Positions 10,845 through 22,082 of a stretch of DNA of 64,000 bases are shown piece after piece. Both the position numbers and the translations under genes were made by a program. Positions within the stretch are counted from its first letter, which is position 1; the number at the start of each line of letters is the position of its first letter. Under the pieces are notes generated by a model. It did no database searches. It had not been told where the DNA came from and saw only the letters and a list, made by a program, of their open reading frames with translations. The stretch is from Undaria pinnatifida (taxonomy: Eukaryota > Sar > Phaeophyceae > Laminariales > Alariaceae). Location of the stretch: assembly GCA_012845835.1 (NCBI GenBank), contig JABAKD010000007.1, positions 9,204,223-9,268,222 on the forward strand. The letters are read 5' to 3'.

Positions 10845-11145
10845 AACCGGTCGCCCCGGTGGCGTATCAGGTTATCCTCGAGCCTGGTATTGGTCAGTTT
10901 CGTGAGTTCGAATCCCCCCGAGTGCATACGCGTATAAATTCGTGGGGATTTTTTCTTGCGCACAACTTGACTTGCGGAAAACGCGAGAGCGTGAGTTAGT
11001 GACACCAGATGAAAAATCGACGAGCAGTGGGATTGCTGAACCCTATGCGCGAAAAAAATTGAAGGCAAGAACCGGGGGGAAGAAGGGACGACACCTGTGA
11101 CCACGGCTTGTCCGGAAGTTGGAAAATGAAAGTGTGAGAAAAAAG
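10845..11145 (+). repeat. tRNA-derived SINE, copy 1
   Basis: Head GGTCGCCCCGGTGGCGTATC with B-box GAGTTCGAATCCC, then a body of about 200 bp (GACTTGCGGAAAACGCGAGA, CCCTATGCGCGA), then CTGTGACCACGGCTTGTCCG and an A-rich tail. The same structure appears at four other places. Pol III type internal promoter; no coding capacity. Confidence 0.8.
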
Positions 11146-11189
11146 AGAAAAAAAAAATCGTAGCGTGGCCAAGGCGTGGCTAAGAAAAA

Positions 11190-11400
11190 ATCCCAGAATA
11201 ATTCGACGCGAGCGAGTCGACGAGGGAAGCATATGCTGGATTATTCTCGCGATAAAAAAGGAGCGTCTGGCGTACCGTAGCGGGGAGCGGAGATCACCTG
11301 CTTCCCTCGTAGTGACTCGGCATGTTGTCCGGACGTGAGGAGGGAGAAGGAGACATAAAGGAGCGAAGCTAATAAATGGGATGAGCAAAAAACAAAGATT
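11190..11400 (-). repeat. family I repeat
   Basis: Reversed copy with GCGAGTCGACGAGGGAAGC and TAATAAATGGGATGAGC, directly after SINE copy 1. Confidence 0.6.
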
Positions 11401-11439
11401 GCGATGATTTAGTAGTGTATGTACACCAGGTAGTACCTA

Positions 11440-11700
11440 AAATGCTGTCAGATTTTGTCCCCCTCAGAAACGGGTTTCATAGTTTCCGCGCACAGACTGA
11501 CTACAATCATCCTGTTGACCCTGATAGCTACACTGTAGTTGTAAGGGGAGTCGCCGACCTATATCCTTAATGAGGACACACAACTCGTAATGCGCGCGAT
11601 CGGAGTATCACACACAGCTTGCAAAGATGAGTTTCGACGAAATCTTCGATCTCACAGCTAGAGTGTATTTTCATTTTTTATAATAAAATGTATCAGGTAC
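11440..11700 (+). repeat. family G repeat
   Basis: CTGTCAGATTTTGTCCCCCT, GGGGAGTCGCCGACCTATAT, CTTGCAAAGATGAGTTTCGA and CTTCGATCTCACAGC. Confidence 0.7.
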
Positions 11701-11730
11701 CTTGTCTCAATTTCCGATAAAAGAAAAACG

Positions 11731-11829
11731 GATTAACGCCTTTACAATTGGAACGTCGTTTTTGGGGGACAAACTGACGAACTACTTGGAGGTCGTATAC
11801 GGAGGGGTTCTAGGGCTATCAAGGGGTTA
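11731..11829 (-). repeat. 90 bp TTAA-bounded element
   Basis: TTAACGCCTTTACAATTGGA ... TTCTAGGGCTATCAAGGGGTTA. Confidence 0.6.
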
Positions 11830-11917
11830 GGTTATAGGGTTCAATCTGCGCTTGCTTCGTATCGTGCATCGCCCCCGTACATGCATACATGCGAAGCATT
11901 ATATTACAAAAATAAAA

Positions 11918-12205
11918 ATACACTCCAGCTGTGAGATCGAAAATTTTATTGAAACTCATCTTTGCAAGCTGTGTATGATACACCGATCGCGCGTATTACT
12001 GTGTGTGTCCTAATTAAGGATATAGGTGGGCGACTCCCCTTGGAACTACAGCAGTGTAGCTTGCACCAGGGCCAACAGGGTGATGCTAGTCAGTCTGTGC
12101 ACGGAAACTATAAAAACCCATTTTTGAGGGGGACGAAAATCTGACAGCTGTGGAAAGAAATGCATCAGTTAATCAAGTGTATGCTGTAAGTCGTACAACC
12201 AGTGA
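11918..12205 (-). repeat. family G repeat
   Basis: It faces the previous copy: an inverted pair 220 bp apart with a TTAA element between them. Confidence 0.7.
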
Positions 12206-12649
12206 GAAGAGGGCGGAGTGTTCGAAGAGGTCCGGGGGGGGGGAGGGGGGGGGGGCTGGATTTTCAACGCATCACACAATGCTCATACCATGCGGCTAGG
12301 TGAGGGAGACATACTTACGCTACGTACAGGATACCACTCACAGGGGGGGAAGCGGTATGTATATGTACTACGTACAGCGGTGCGCAGAGTCAGCACAGCA
12401 AGGTACAAGCAGGAGATATACGTACTATACGGCTACCGTATTACGTATGCACAGGTGTCACCCAACGCGGAGACTTCCAGCAGCAGTTGGGGTCGTCAGC
12501 TGCCGGGGAAGTCGCGATCTCCATTTCCTTGAAGCCATATCGTTGTTTACTACGTATGACCCGGTACGAGTATGGTGTTTTTTTCTCTTTTTTTGGAAAA
12601 AAAAATCTTGGTTTTGTCTCGTTGTTTTCTTATTCTCTGGCGGAAGGAG

Positions 12650-12975
12650 AAAAAAAAAGCATAAGCTCAACACTTCCACGTATTTTCATACTTCGAAGTA
12701 CCTGGTACATGTTGGTGTGTCGATTAAACTCAATTACACTCTTTGGCCATCCAGCGCTAGGTGGCGTACCGGTGTCCTTCAGTTCCACGGTAACGACAGC
12801 GCGGGCTGTCCCTACCGGCGGTGCCCGTTACTACTCCAGCAGCGCAAGCTGCCGTTGTACACGGATGCGTGAGTATGCCGAACCGACTTGATGGCGGGGG
12901 ATCAGGTGCGGTGGAGACGGCCACCCGGAAAGTCATCCCTCTGGAGAGTGAGGGTCTTGCGCAAGCTCATCACTC
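12650..12975 (-). repeat. family K repeat, long copy
   Basis: Reverse of the 7.9 kb copy: CACTTCCACGTATTTTCATA, GCTGTCCCTACCGGCGGTG and ACTACTCCAGCAGCGCAAGC. Confidence 0.65.
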
Positions 12976-13462
12976 ATATTCTCCGGTTCAACTCGTAAGA
13001 TGTCTTACCCTCAGCGACCTTCTGAGCAAGCCGTGGTCACAGGTTTCTTCCCTTCTCCCCCCCCCCCCCCCCCGGTACCATAGGTTCAGTTAGTGAGTAT
13101 CCCCGTACAAGAGCGCCCAAGACTGGAGCATTAGCAGCGACAAGATCGGCGGGTCCCGCGATACCACAAGCCATATATTTCCGACTACAGATAAGAGCGA
13201 TGCCAACGTATGTAGTAAGAGCACACGGTTCTGCTTGCCGCGGGGTGCTCTTAAATCGGAGTACCCACGGTACTGTGCTGCATGAGTACTGAGCGACTGG
13301 ACCGAACGGACACACGATACGGCTGACAGGGGGAAAGCGGTAAAGCGTGAAGGATGCATACGGCTTCGTTACCGGTAGTATACAGGCAGTTCAAGCACCA
13401 GTTGAGGCCAGCTGATTGGGGCTACTTGGGGGGGGCGGCGGAGAGGTCGACCTCCACTTGCT
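12976..13462 (+). repeat. 0.5 kb tandem duplication, copy 1
   Basis: It starts TCCGGTTCAACTCGTAAGAT and runs through the C tract at 13059-13074, GGTACCATAGGTTCAGTTAG, GGAGTACCCACGGTA and GACAGGGGGAAAGCGG, ending GAGAGGTCGACCTCCACTTG. No coding frame is conserved between the two copies. Confidence 0.8.
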
Positions 13463-13505
13463 TGGGATCATAGTCGACCAGTATGGATCTGTTACAATGG
13501 GCAGT

Positions 13506-13994
13506 CACCTCTCTGAATCAACCCGTAAGATGTTTTACCCTCAGCGACCTTCTGAGCAAGCCATGGTCACAGGTGTTTTCCCTTTTCTCCCCCCCCCCGG
13601 TACCATAGGTTCAGTTAGTGGGTACCTCGGTATAAGAGCGCCCAAGACAAGAGCCTTAATCAGCGATCAGATCGGCAGGTCCAGCCATACCACAAGCCAC
13701 ATATTTCCCTCTACAGATGAGAGCGATGTGTATGTAGTAATATTAATAGCACACGTTTCTGCTTGCCACAGGGCGCTCTTACATCGGAGTACCCACGGTA
13801 ATCTGCACGGTATGAATACTGAGCGACTGAACGGACACACGCGTGATACGGACGACAGGGGGAAAGCGGTAAAGCGTATAGGATACATGAAGCATACGGC
13901 TACCGGTAGTATGTATCACACGGGCAGTTCAAGAAGCAGTTGAGGTCAGCTGTTTGGGGGGATGAGCGGAGAGGTCGATCTCCACTTGCTTGAC
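13506..13994 (+). repeat. 0.5 kb tandem duplication, copy 2
   Basis: Same order of blocks as copy 1, with the C tract shortened to nine bases and scattered changes. Both start with the reversed ACCACGGCTTG module that also ends the SINEs. Confidence 0.8.
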
Positions 13995-14069
13995 CCCGTA
14001 TGGCGTGTTACATACCTACGCTGACTTCCGAATTCAATTTGATATTTTTTGGCGGATGCGCGACTTGTT

Positions 14070-14330
14070 TTAAGGTAATGCCTTGGGTATGAGGGCAGGG
14101 ACGCAGGGGTACAAGAGCCGCTTACGTTTAATGGACTACCGTGCCCAGGGGAACGTTCCATCACCGGGAACATTCTTGTGCTATAAGTTAACTTGGTTCT
14201 ATGGGTTATCTTCTCTATTCAGAACATTTCTTTCAGGAGAAAATTCTTGTGGCCACGAGACCGAAACCCTGCGGGCTATCTTACCAAAGCCCGATACACT
14301 GACGCTCTGTTACAATAGCCCACCCTGAAT
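14070..14330 (+). repeat. 0.25 kb duplication, copy 1
   Basis: GAGGGCAGGGACGCAGG, GAACGTTCCATCACCGGGAA and GGGTTATCTTCTCTATTCAG are shared with 14577-15035. Confidence 0.75.
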
Positions 14331-14576
14331 AGTCGTAAAAGCAGACCACAAAACGGTCGAAGATGCGGCTATTCGAAACAAAGATATGAGGCTATAGATT
14401 CCCCCACACCTCGTAATGAGGCCTAAACGCCAAGGATAGGGCCATTTACTAGAGCAAAGTCGGTCTCGGGAGTTGATAAAGGCGTCCTGGGATTCATGCC
14501 TGGATCCAACCTCCCTCCCCACTTTCCACCCAACCAATCCAGGCTTGAGTATCAGGAGGCGACTGAGGACGCCAAT

Positions 14577-15035
14577 TGTGACGGTAGTGCCTTGGATACG
14601 AGGGCAGGGACGCAGGAGTACCACCTTAGCTTGGAAACGGCACCGGTTCTTCTTAGATCTTATTATTGGCGTGGAGCTAGGAGAAGCTCGAGAGGAAAGG
14701 AGCGACAGTGCGTGGGGGTTGCGCTTGCTCAGTGTGCGCTCCATCCCAGAACTAGCTCTTTTATGAACTTTTCTACGGAACGCCCAACGAACGTTCTCAT
14801 TGCTGACTTGCTATTCTTCAGGTACAAGAGCCACTTACGTCAATGGATTACCTTGCCCAGGGAAACGTTCCATCACCGGGAACATTCTTGGTGCTATAGG
14901 ATAACTTGGTTCTAAGGGTTATCTTCTCTACTCAGAACATTCCGTTCAGGAGAATATTCTTGAGGTGACGAGACCGAAATCCTCCGGGCTATCTTACCGA
15001 ATCTATTGCCCGCTATACAGACGCTCTATCACACT
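14577..15035 (+). repeat. 0.25 kb duplication, copy 2, with a 195 bp insertion
   Basis: The match to copy 1 is interrupted between about 14625 and 14820 by unrelated sequence, then resumes with GTACAAGAGCCACTTACGTC. Confidence 0.75.
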
Positions 15036-15190
15036 TGTTTCAGCTATGATATATACGTGTTTATGCCACTTTTGGTTTGAGCATTTTTTTCCCTGGGGTA
15101 TTCTTCCACTCCAGAGTGACTGGAGCCTGTCCTGTGACCACGGACTTGACTACGCAAGTTAACGCGAGAACAACAACAACATATATCTCA
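15033..15190 (+). repeat. CAA-tailed SINE-like repeat, copy 1
   Basis: It shares CAGCTATGATATA, CCACTCCAGAGTGACTGGAG and CTGTGACCACGGACTTGA with the copy at 27.7 kb and ends in GAGAACAACAACAAC. A simple-repeat tail is typical of retroposed elements. Confidence 0.6.
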
Positions 15191-15236
15191 TGCCATCGGC
15201 TATATACGAAGCACATGGATACATTATAATGTAGCT

Positions 15237-15407
15237 GTGGCTCCTCGTTAGTGCGTTACCACACACCGCCATAGTGCGGTGCAAACTTCTTGCCACTTTT
15301 CACGTCTGTCCTGCAGAGTACCGCACCAATCCAGGACAGTGCGGGGGTCTACTTTAGTGCGGTTGTTGCAACCTGGCAAGGCACCGCACCACTAACGAGA
15401 TACCACG
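15237..15407. mobile_element. 170 bp MITE, TIR CTCGTTAGTGCG
   Basis: GTGGCTCCTCGTTAGTGCG at the left; reversed right end GTGGTATCTCGTTAGTGGTG. Internal AGTGCGGT motifs recur in both orientations. A single copy is visible. Confidence 0.6.
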
Positions 15408-15829
15408 ACTATTATACTGTACTGAGAGTACTGAGTGTGCCGACTGTGTGTGTTGTCTTCACATGAAACCGTTCTTTTTACCTAACTACATCAATCCGTA
15501 AACCCAGTGACCCCCCCCCCCGCCGCTTAAAGTACCAGTCCGACAATAAATATTCTGATTCTTCATCCTAGAGAGATACGAACTCTGCGGTCACAGACGG
15601 TGAGACTGAGAAAAGCAAAAAAACGACCGCCTTTTTAGCACCGCACTCCCGACATGGGGCCAAATCACGTGGAGTTAGACTAGGAACATCTCAGGAACTG
15701 GGAATGAGCTAATCAAGGTAAAATAAGACCGTGCGGACATAAAACATCTGATGAGACATCCTACGGTAGCCTTGATCCACATTTTTTTCTCTGAGACTGT
15801 TGCTCACTTGAACAGCTCCTTCTATAGAC

Positions 15830-16082
15830 CACAGATACGGTAGAGACTCACCCCTTTCTTCCTGAGGCTCCTAACTCGAAAGAGAAGAACGAAAAAAAAG
15901 TGCGAAAACTCGATGGAGAATCTCATGGCCTAGGTACGTATTCAAAACCAAAAATTGCGAGAGAAAAAAAAGGAATGAAAATTTTCCGACGGTTTCGGGT
16001 CAAGCAGAACCGTCGCTCAGATAACGTTTTAGCCGAAAAGTGGTACTAGTATACCTTGATACATCCATCGTAGCACGGGTCT
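15830..16082 (-). repeat. CGATAG-family MITE
   Basis: Reverse copy with CTCATGGCCTAGGTACGT and the terminus ACATCCATCGTAGCACGGGT. Confidence 0.65.
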
Positions 16083-16084
16083 GC

Positions 16085-16580
16085 ATCCCACACAGGACAG
16101 ACCCAATGGCCTAGGCATGAAAAAACATGAACTCATATCGCAAAAACAAGAATGACCTTTCGACGATCTCGGGTTTTTAACCCTTTTAGCGCTGCACTCC
16201 CGATAGAGGTACGAAGCAACTGGAATTCGACTAGGACTGTTCTTGAGTTGGGACGGGCAGGGCTAGCCCGCTCGGGGCCCATGTACAGCGGTAAAACAAA
16301 CAATAAACAAGCGCGTTCATATCACAGCAGTGCGAGCACGCAACAAGCGGCGGCAGCGCAAGCTCTGCGCGCGTCTTACAGGTGCTTGCGTTGAAGTTCC
16401 GCTGGAAAATCGTCGTCACACCTAGTCTAGCAGCCCGGGTTGCTTCGTGCGAAGGATACTTCCATCGTCCGTTTTTATTGGTCAGTGTATTCCTTTGAAG
16501 CCGGGCTAAGGGGGTATCCCGTCTTTCAGGCAACGCTTTTCGCCAAAAAGTGATCTTGATACCTCAATCACAGCACACGT
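16085..16580 (-). repeat. CGATAG-family MITE with a nested insertion
   Basis: The outer parts CCAATGGCCTAGGCATGA and AAGTGATCTTGATACCTCAA are family sequence. Between about 16180 and 16500 lies unrelated sequence, including a repeat also found at 42.66-42.79 kb in the other orientation. Confidence 0.6.
16320..16455 (+). repeat. family Q repeat, copy 1
   Basis: GTCTTACAGGTGCTTGCGTT, CCGCTGGAAAATCGTCGTCA and AGTCTAGCAGCCCGGGTTGC. Its match is at 42658-42785 in the other orientation. Confidence 0.6.
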
Positions 16581-16599
16581 CACAGTGTACATACAATTG

Positions 16600-18000
16600 T
16601 TAAAGCTACTTCTGTTTGGAGGCATCATTTGTGGGATCCCTCCACTACCAACCCTCGCGATTTTATACCTTCGCTCTGCCACTCCCACCGCGCCCGCATT
16701 CATGTACCTCGCACACCATCCCCGACAAGATAGCACCGCATGCGCCCTTTTCTCAGCTCCTGGCGTGCGCGATATGGCTTTGCGGCTACCTGCGCTACGT
16801 ACAGCATCTCCCACAATTTCAAACAGCTGCTTTCAAGGGAGTCGATCATCTGTCTGCACCTCATTACTTCACTCGTATCTTCGTATCTACCACATCCTAC
16901 CCAAACCCGTAATTTATCCCGCTGCAAAAACCCGTGGTATAACTCATCGGGGCAGTAGAAAATGAAAACTGTTGTCGTGCTGACGCAGGCTTGTGTAGGA
17001 GGGAAAATCATCTTATACGTCGTACTGCTGTAATTTGACTTATACTGTAAGTAGTAAATTTCGTTGCTTGGCTTATATTTCGCTGTGTTGTTGGTACCTG
17101 GTATGCTCGTAAGGCCCGTTTATATCGACCAAAAACAAGACATTTTGCGATCCTATCAGCCGTCGAGACAGAGCCTGCAGCTGTACTATCAATTGTATGA
17201 GAACGCGGTGAGTGTGTCTACATGGCTCTCTCCTACCGTTGCGCTTTGAACACACAAGTAACCACACCCTCTAACTGGCGTCCCGGGCTGCTCCGTGTCC
17301 AATATTCTGGAACCGCCATTTATTTTTTTTCGTCAATATTTCCCTCTCAAGCTCCAAGGGGTGTTCTCCTCGGTTAATTTGCGTTTTTTATCTTAGTTCT
17401 GTCTCAATAGTTTGTGATCACAAACATTGTTCCCGGTGCAATACATCGCCTCGATGATAAAATGCAACTAGGACGGACAGTCGACATTTGCGCAGCTTTT
17501 ACATGTCGAACCCTGGACTCGCGGGAGAGCGTACGGAATAGTTATCCCGAGGTGTAAGGAAGTCGTTCGGTCTTGAGAATACTCGGGCAATAGTCGTTCC
17601 CGCCCCCCTGTGTTACTGCGACGTAACTTTCAGCAAGAAAAAAGGGAACCCATACCCCGAGCATCAAAAGTATCCACCCAAATAAAATTCCGTGCTAGTG
17701 CCGCCCGTAGAAGTTGCCCTGTGGCCCATCAGCTGCAGGAGAAGGTACCCAACTCGTGCTCAGCGGACGACCAGCGAACAACGAGGAACATCCCTCGGCT
17801 ACGACCTGACCCAAGTCGGGACTCGTTGTAGAGGTGACGCGCAAACAGGGACGGCACGGATATACATATACCAGTTTGCACCCCGATACAAGGGCCGATT
17901 TGGTATTACTGTAGTATACATACATTAAACGGTCCTTATAAATACGGACATAGGCCCGAGGTCAGAGAACGGCATCACGGGAAGCTATGATCGACCTTCC
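16600..18000. other. no recognised gene or repeat
   Basis: Less repetitive than its surroundings. Several open frames lie on both strands but I recognise none. Confidence 0.3.
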
Positions 18001-18032
18001 CCAAGGTTCGTTCGTTCGTCCACACAAGGGCC

Positions 18033-18131
18033 ATGGCGGATGACGACGACAAATTCAAGCACATGCAGCGGTCTCTGCTGCGCGCGATGCCCAACAATCG
18101 CCGTCCAGACAAGTGCACTTTAGCACACTAA
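18033..18131 (+). CDS. 32-codon ORF, possible first exon
   Basis: GGCCATGG is a strong start context. The frame reads MADDDDKFKHMQRSLLRAMP followed by NNRRPDKCTLAH and a stop. Acidic then amphipathic composition is unlike the surrounding repeats. It may be the captured 5' exon of a gene, with a splice site near PDK, since transposon remnants begin right after it. No partner exon was found. Confidence 0.3.
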   Translation: MADDDDKFKHMQRSLLRAMPNNRRPDKCTLAH

Positions 18132-18205
18132 ATCCAAGTTATAGGCATCGGAAGATCCTACCAAGGCTATTGTCGGGGAGCTACCCCGTTTTTTTTCACT
18201 ATCGG

Positions 18206-18494
18206 ACGGTTGCTAGGATAGAGGTATACCCCTTTTCGGCAAGAATGGTTTCTGAACGACGGGGAGCTCCTTAACCTAAAATCGTCGGGAAAATAAAAAA
18301 GTCATTTGTTTTTTTTCTCGACTCTCGTCTTGTATGTACCAAGGGCCAGACGGGGTTTTTCATCCGGTAGCAGGTTTTATTCTTTCGTCTAAATCAGTTT
18401 TTTTTAGGGGCAAGAAGGGCGTGTCATCACCTCCTCCCAAATCGAGGGGTAGTATTAGAAAAAAAAGTGGCGCTACCTCTATCGTAGCACGCGT
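18206..18494 (+). repeat. CGATAG-family MITE
   Basis: It runs from GCTAGGATAGAGGTATACCC to CTACCTCTATCGTAGCACGC, with all interior blocks. Confidence 0.8.
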
Positions 18495-18529
18495 CACCTT
18501 TTGAGCCATGACTCTATACTACACGGACA

Positions 18530-18692
18530 AGCAGACTGCTGTAGGCGATTTTCGTGGAGGAGCTTACCTTGCGTGCACATATTGATTAACCCTGTTGGCC
18601 CTGGTACAAGCTAATAGTAGTTCTACGGGAGGTCGCAACACCTCAAGCAGACTGCTGTAGGCGATTTTCGTGGAGGAGCGTACCTTGCCATT
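18530..18692 (-). repeat. 44 bp direct repeat with splice-donor-like ends
   Basis: AGCAGACTGCTGTAGGCGAT through TTCGTGGAGGAG occurs at 18530 and 18646. On the minus strand each is entered by GCAAG/GTAAGC or GCAAG/GTACGC. Confidence 0.65.
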
Positions 18693-18792
18693 CCTTCGCG
18701 GGTTCGTGTCGCAAGATTTCAACGGGCAACGAACGGAAAAGGGGGGTGTCTCGCGCGAGCAACAGCCTCGAGCCACTGCTTGCTAAATAAAG

Positions 18793-19018
18793 AGGCGTGC
18801 TACGATAGAAGGTGCATACCACGTTTTTTTCTGAGGTTTCCTCAATTCGGGAGCTCAAGACCTCTGCCAAAAACTCATTTGATAAAAGAAAAAACCCGAA
18901 AACTGCCACCGGATGAAAAAAAAATCCCATACATGGCCTAGGTACACGACGAAAATCATAAAAATAAATGGGGCTTATTTTCCGACGAAAACTGCTATCG
19001 TCTATCGTGGCACGTGCC
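18793..19018 (-). repeat. CGATAG-family MITE
   Basis: GAGGCGTGCTACGATAGAAG to CGTCTATCGTGGCACGTGCC, reverse orientation. Confidence 0.75.
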
Positions 19019-19329
19019 GCCAAAAAAAAGAAGAAAAAGAAAGCGACCCCCCCCCTTGCAGAAAGTAGCCTCGGTCATCCATCCGGCCACAGTTTCTTGT
19101 TTTTGGCCATTACAAGGGCATATAACATGGCCTAACCCTTGCGGGACTTCGCAGGGATTAAGCGCCGGAACCAAACGACGAGTGCAGCATCGATCACAAG
19201 AAGCAGCCCACTGCTGCCGGGACAGGGGCTGCAACCTTACAAGGACATGTAGGCATCAACGCCTCAGACACACGCTACGGTAGAGGTTCGCCATTTGTTT
19301 CTTGCCGAGGCTCTTCGCCTGAAGCCGAA

Positions 19330-19640
19330 CCGCAACGGTGGCGTATCAGGTTATCCTCGAGCCTGGTGTAGGTCAGTTTCGTGAGTTTGAACCCCCCCCC
19401 GAGTGCAAGTGCATACTCGTATAAATTCGTGGGGACTTTTTCTTGGTGCACAAATTGACTTGCGGAAAGCGCGAGAGCGTGAGCTAGCAACACGCAATGA
19501 AAAATCGACGAGTAGCGGGATTGCCGAACCCTATGCGCGATAAAAATAGAAGGCAAGACCCGGGGGGGGAGAAGGGACGACACCCGTGACACCACGGCTT
19601 GTTCAGGAGCTGGAAATTAGAAGAGTGTGAAAAAAAAAAT
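19330..19640 (+). repeat. tRNA-derived SINE, copy 2, inside a MITE
   Basis: The head starts CGGTGGCGTATCAGG, and the same body and ACCACGGCTTG segment follow, ending in an A run. It interrupts the CTACGATAGAGGT-type element at 19267-19912. Confidence 0.8.
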
Positions 19641-19751
19641 AATAGTAAAATACCCCGCTGAGGCAAAAAATGTTTTCGAGTTAAACTGAAAACGGCAACC
19701 CGATGGTCAATCCCATGGCCTTAGGCATGAATGATATTTCGAAGCAAGAAG

Positions 19752-19848
19752 AGATATTTCCAACCCTTTGGAGCCCCAAAACCCCTTCCTATACTAATTC
19801 CAAGTAATTTGTCCCCCAAAACGGGGTTCTGTTTGTCAAGGCATTAAA
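19752..19848 (+). repeat. 90 bp TTAA-bounded element
   Basis: AACCCTTTGGAGCCCCAAAA ... GTTTGTCAAGGCATTAA, inside a MITE. Confidence 0.65.
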
Positions 19849-19914
19849 GGAGCCCCGTCATTCAGCGACCGTTTTTTGGCAAAATGTGCCACCTCTTTTG
19901 TAGCACCAGTCCAC

Positions 19915-20430
19915 ACCGGCGCGGCAGCATAGCCATACGTGTACTGTTCTTCTGGACGCCTTTTCTAGCTGCTTGACAAGACCATCGCAATGTTTGTAGA
20001 GCTCGGCACCCTTCCTAGCTTTTTTATCATGTCGCAGCTGTCCAGTTTTTTGGTCGACACGCGTGGCTCTCAACCGGGTTCATGTGAATGCAACACACAA
20101 TGACGGAATGGGCACCGACATTTAGGCTTACACATGCACGTGTGTCCATTTTGCTCTTTTTCCCTCCAAAATATACGTTTTTTTTTCCCCATCATGAATA
20201 GTAGTGGTTTATGCTCTTTAATTTTTCGCCCAGTTATGCCTGTATGAACCTAAACAAGTCCACTCATGCTATACCAGGCATATTTTTACGCAAAACAAAA
20301 TAAATGATGCTACTCTATGCCCTCTTAACACAATGCCCGCTTATGCCGAAACAACTGCAAGCACAATGGCTACCGTACAAGCTTGCGGCCATACGCCATT
20401 CCAAGGTGGCCTAGGGTTTCACCTCTAGTA
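19915..20430. other. no recognised gene or repeat
   Basis: A short plain stretch ending in a G run at 20441-20458. Confidence 0.3.
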
Positions 20431-20507
20431 GCGGGGTTGAGAGGGGGGGGGGGGAGGGGGGAAACTCGCCATCAAACAGCAGGGGGTTCGCCAACAAGGC
20501 GGTCTGA

Positions 20508-20895
20508 GTAAGGCGGTATCCCGATACAAGGCGGTCAAAGTCGCTTGGCGCGACCGGGGAACTGCACTCATAACGTGGAATGAATTAGGCGGCTTGCCCC
20601 CATAAGGCGGTCATATTGCTCTGGCACGCCACCGTCTTGCTGGGGCTTCCCCCTATAAGGCGGTCATATTGCTCTGGCACGCCACCGCCTTGCTGGGGCT
20701 TCCCCCCATAAGGCGGTCATATTGCTCTGGCACGCCACCGCCTTGCTGGGGCTTCCCCCCATAAGGCGGCCATATTGCTCTAGCACACCACCGCCTTCCT
20801 GGGGCTTCCCCCTATAAGGCGGTCATATTGCTCTAGCGCACCACCGCCTTGCTGGAGACCCCCACTGTAACTTGCTGGGGGGGCGGTAGGACTCG
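20508..20895 (+). repeat. AAGGCGGT repeat, copy 3, with a 54 bp tandem array
   Basis: It starts like copy 2, then from about 20598 to 20868 five units of about 54 bp repeat (CATAAGGCGGTCATATTGCT ... CACCGCCTTGCTGGGGCTTC). Only this copy is expanded. Confidence 0.75.
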
Positions 20896-22082
20896 CAATT
20901 GATATACCGTAAGCACAGTGTAGAAGGGACACGGACCGCAAACAGGATAAAAAAACGCGATGTCACATGGGCAAGCGGTTTTTATAAAACAAACAAACGG
21001 TATCATAAGATGTACACAACCATGGCAGGAGCCGCCATTCCATGTTGGACCACGGCAGGATTTTACTAACCTCGGTGGCGGAGTCGAGGGGGGGGTAGAA
21101 CTCGTCCGTCAGCATCCGTTGAACCTCGGGTCTTACCTGGAAACGGACGGAAACATCAGCAGCAGCGGAAATACCGAAACGTCATTACAGGTAGCAATAA
21201 ATAGCAGTATGTAGTATCAATAACGGTAAAATAAGAACGGCGGCGAATGGCCTGGGGATGGAATGTTGATTAGGATTAGGATAGACGATATACCCATAAT
21301 AGGTAATAGCTAAAATGAGCATATGTGGGGAAAGGAAGTAGCAGGTGAATGAAAACATGCGGGAAAAAGGAAAATTGGGAAATGGTTGGCAGACGGGCAC
21401 AGGAGAGATACTACTGCCTTGAGAGAGGATATTCGATCTACATCGGAACGTCGTCTACGTTATATTGTCGGAGGGCAAAAACGATATCGGTAAAAGACAG
21501 AAATGGTAATATCTATAGCGGCGACTTCAACCGCGGTAATACCAATAACAATATATCACTGCGAAATGGTCGTATCATAAGCGGTAGCATCATCAATCGC
21601 AAAACCAGACACGGTAACATCTACAACGGTAACATCAAAAACGGCAACACAATAAACGGTACCATATGCAACTTCAAACGCAACAAAAACATCCACATCG
21701 ATAACACCCACAACGCGTAAATCACGGAAACATCAGCAAAAACAACGGGAGCGTCAACAAAGGTGACGCCAATAGAGTTGGCATCCAAAACGGCAACACA
21801 TCGAAAACGGTATGGGTCCATAGCGGCAAAACCGACCATCCGCGGTTGCAGACCAGAAACGTCAAACCTACAGCAGCAACATCAACAACGGTAACATCAG
21901 TAGTGGTATAACCAAAAATGTCAAGATCATTGGCGGTAAAAAGCAGCAGCTACAATGGAAATTGCAGCAGAGGTAACATAAGTTGAGGCAAAACGGAAAC
22001 ACCAACCGCAGCACAAAAAACGGTAACATCCACAGCGGTAGCATTTCGTATTGCTAACACCAATAACGGTAACATAAAAAAA

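Larger units (their letters stand above)
19267..19912 (-). repeat. CGATAG-family MITE split by a SINE and a TTAA element
   Basis: The outer ends CACGCTACGGTAGAGGTTCG and GCCACCTCTTTTGTAGCACC belong together. A SINE occupies 19330-19640 and a 90 bp TTAA element 19752-19848, so at least two later insertions occurred. Confidence 0.75.

Noticed and set aside
16506..17011. Overlapping minus-strand ORFs of about 100 codons
   Set aside because: No motif recognised, and two frames are open at once; not enough to call a gene.
20598..20868. CRISPR-like array
   Set aside because: The units are contiguous 54 bp tandem repeats with no variable spacers, in a eukaryotic genome.
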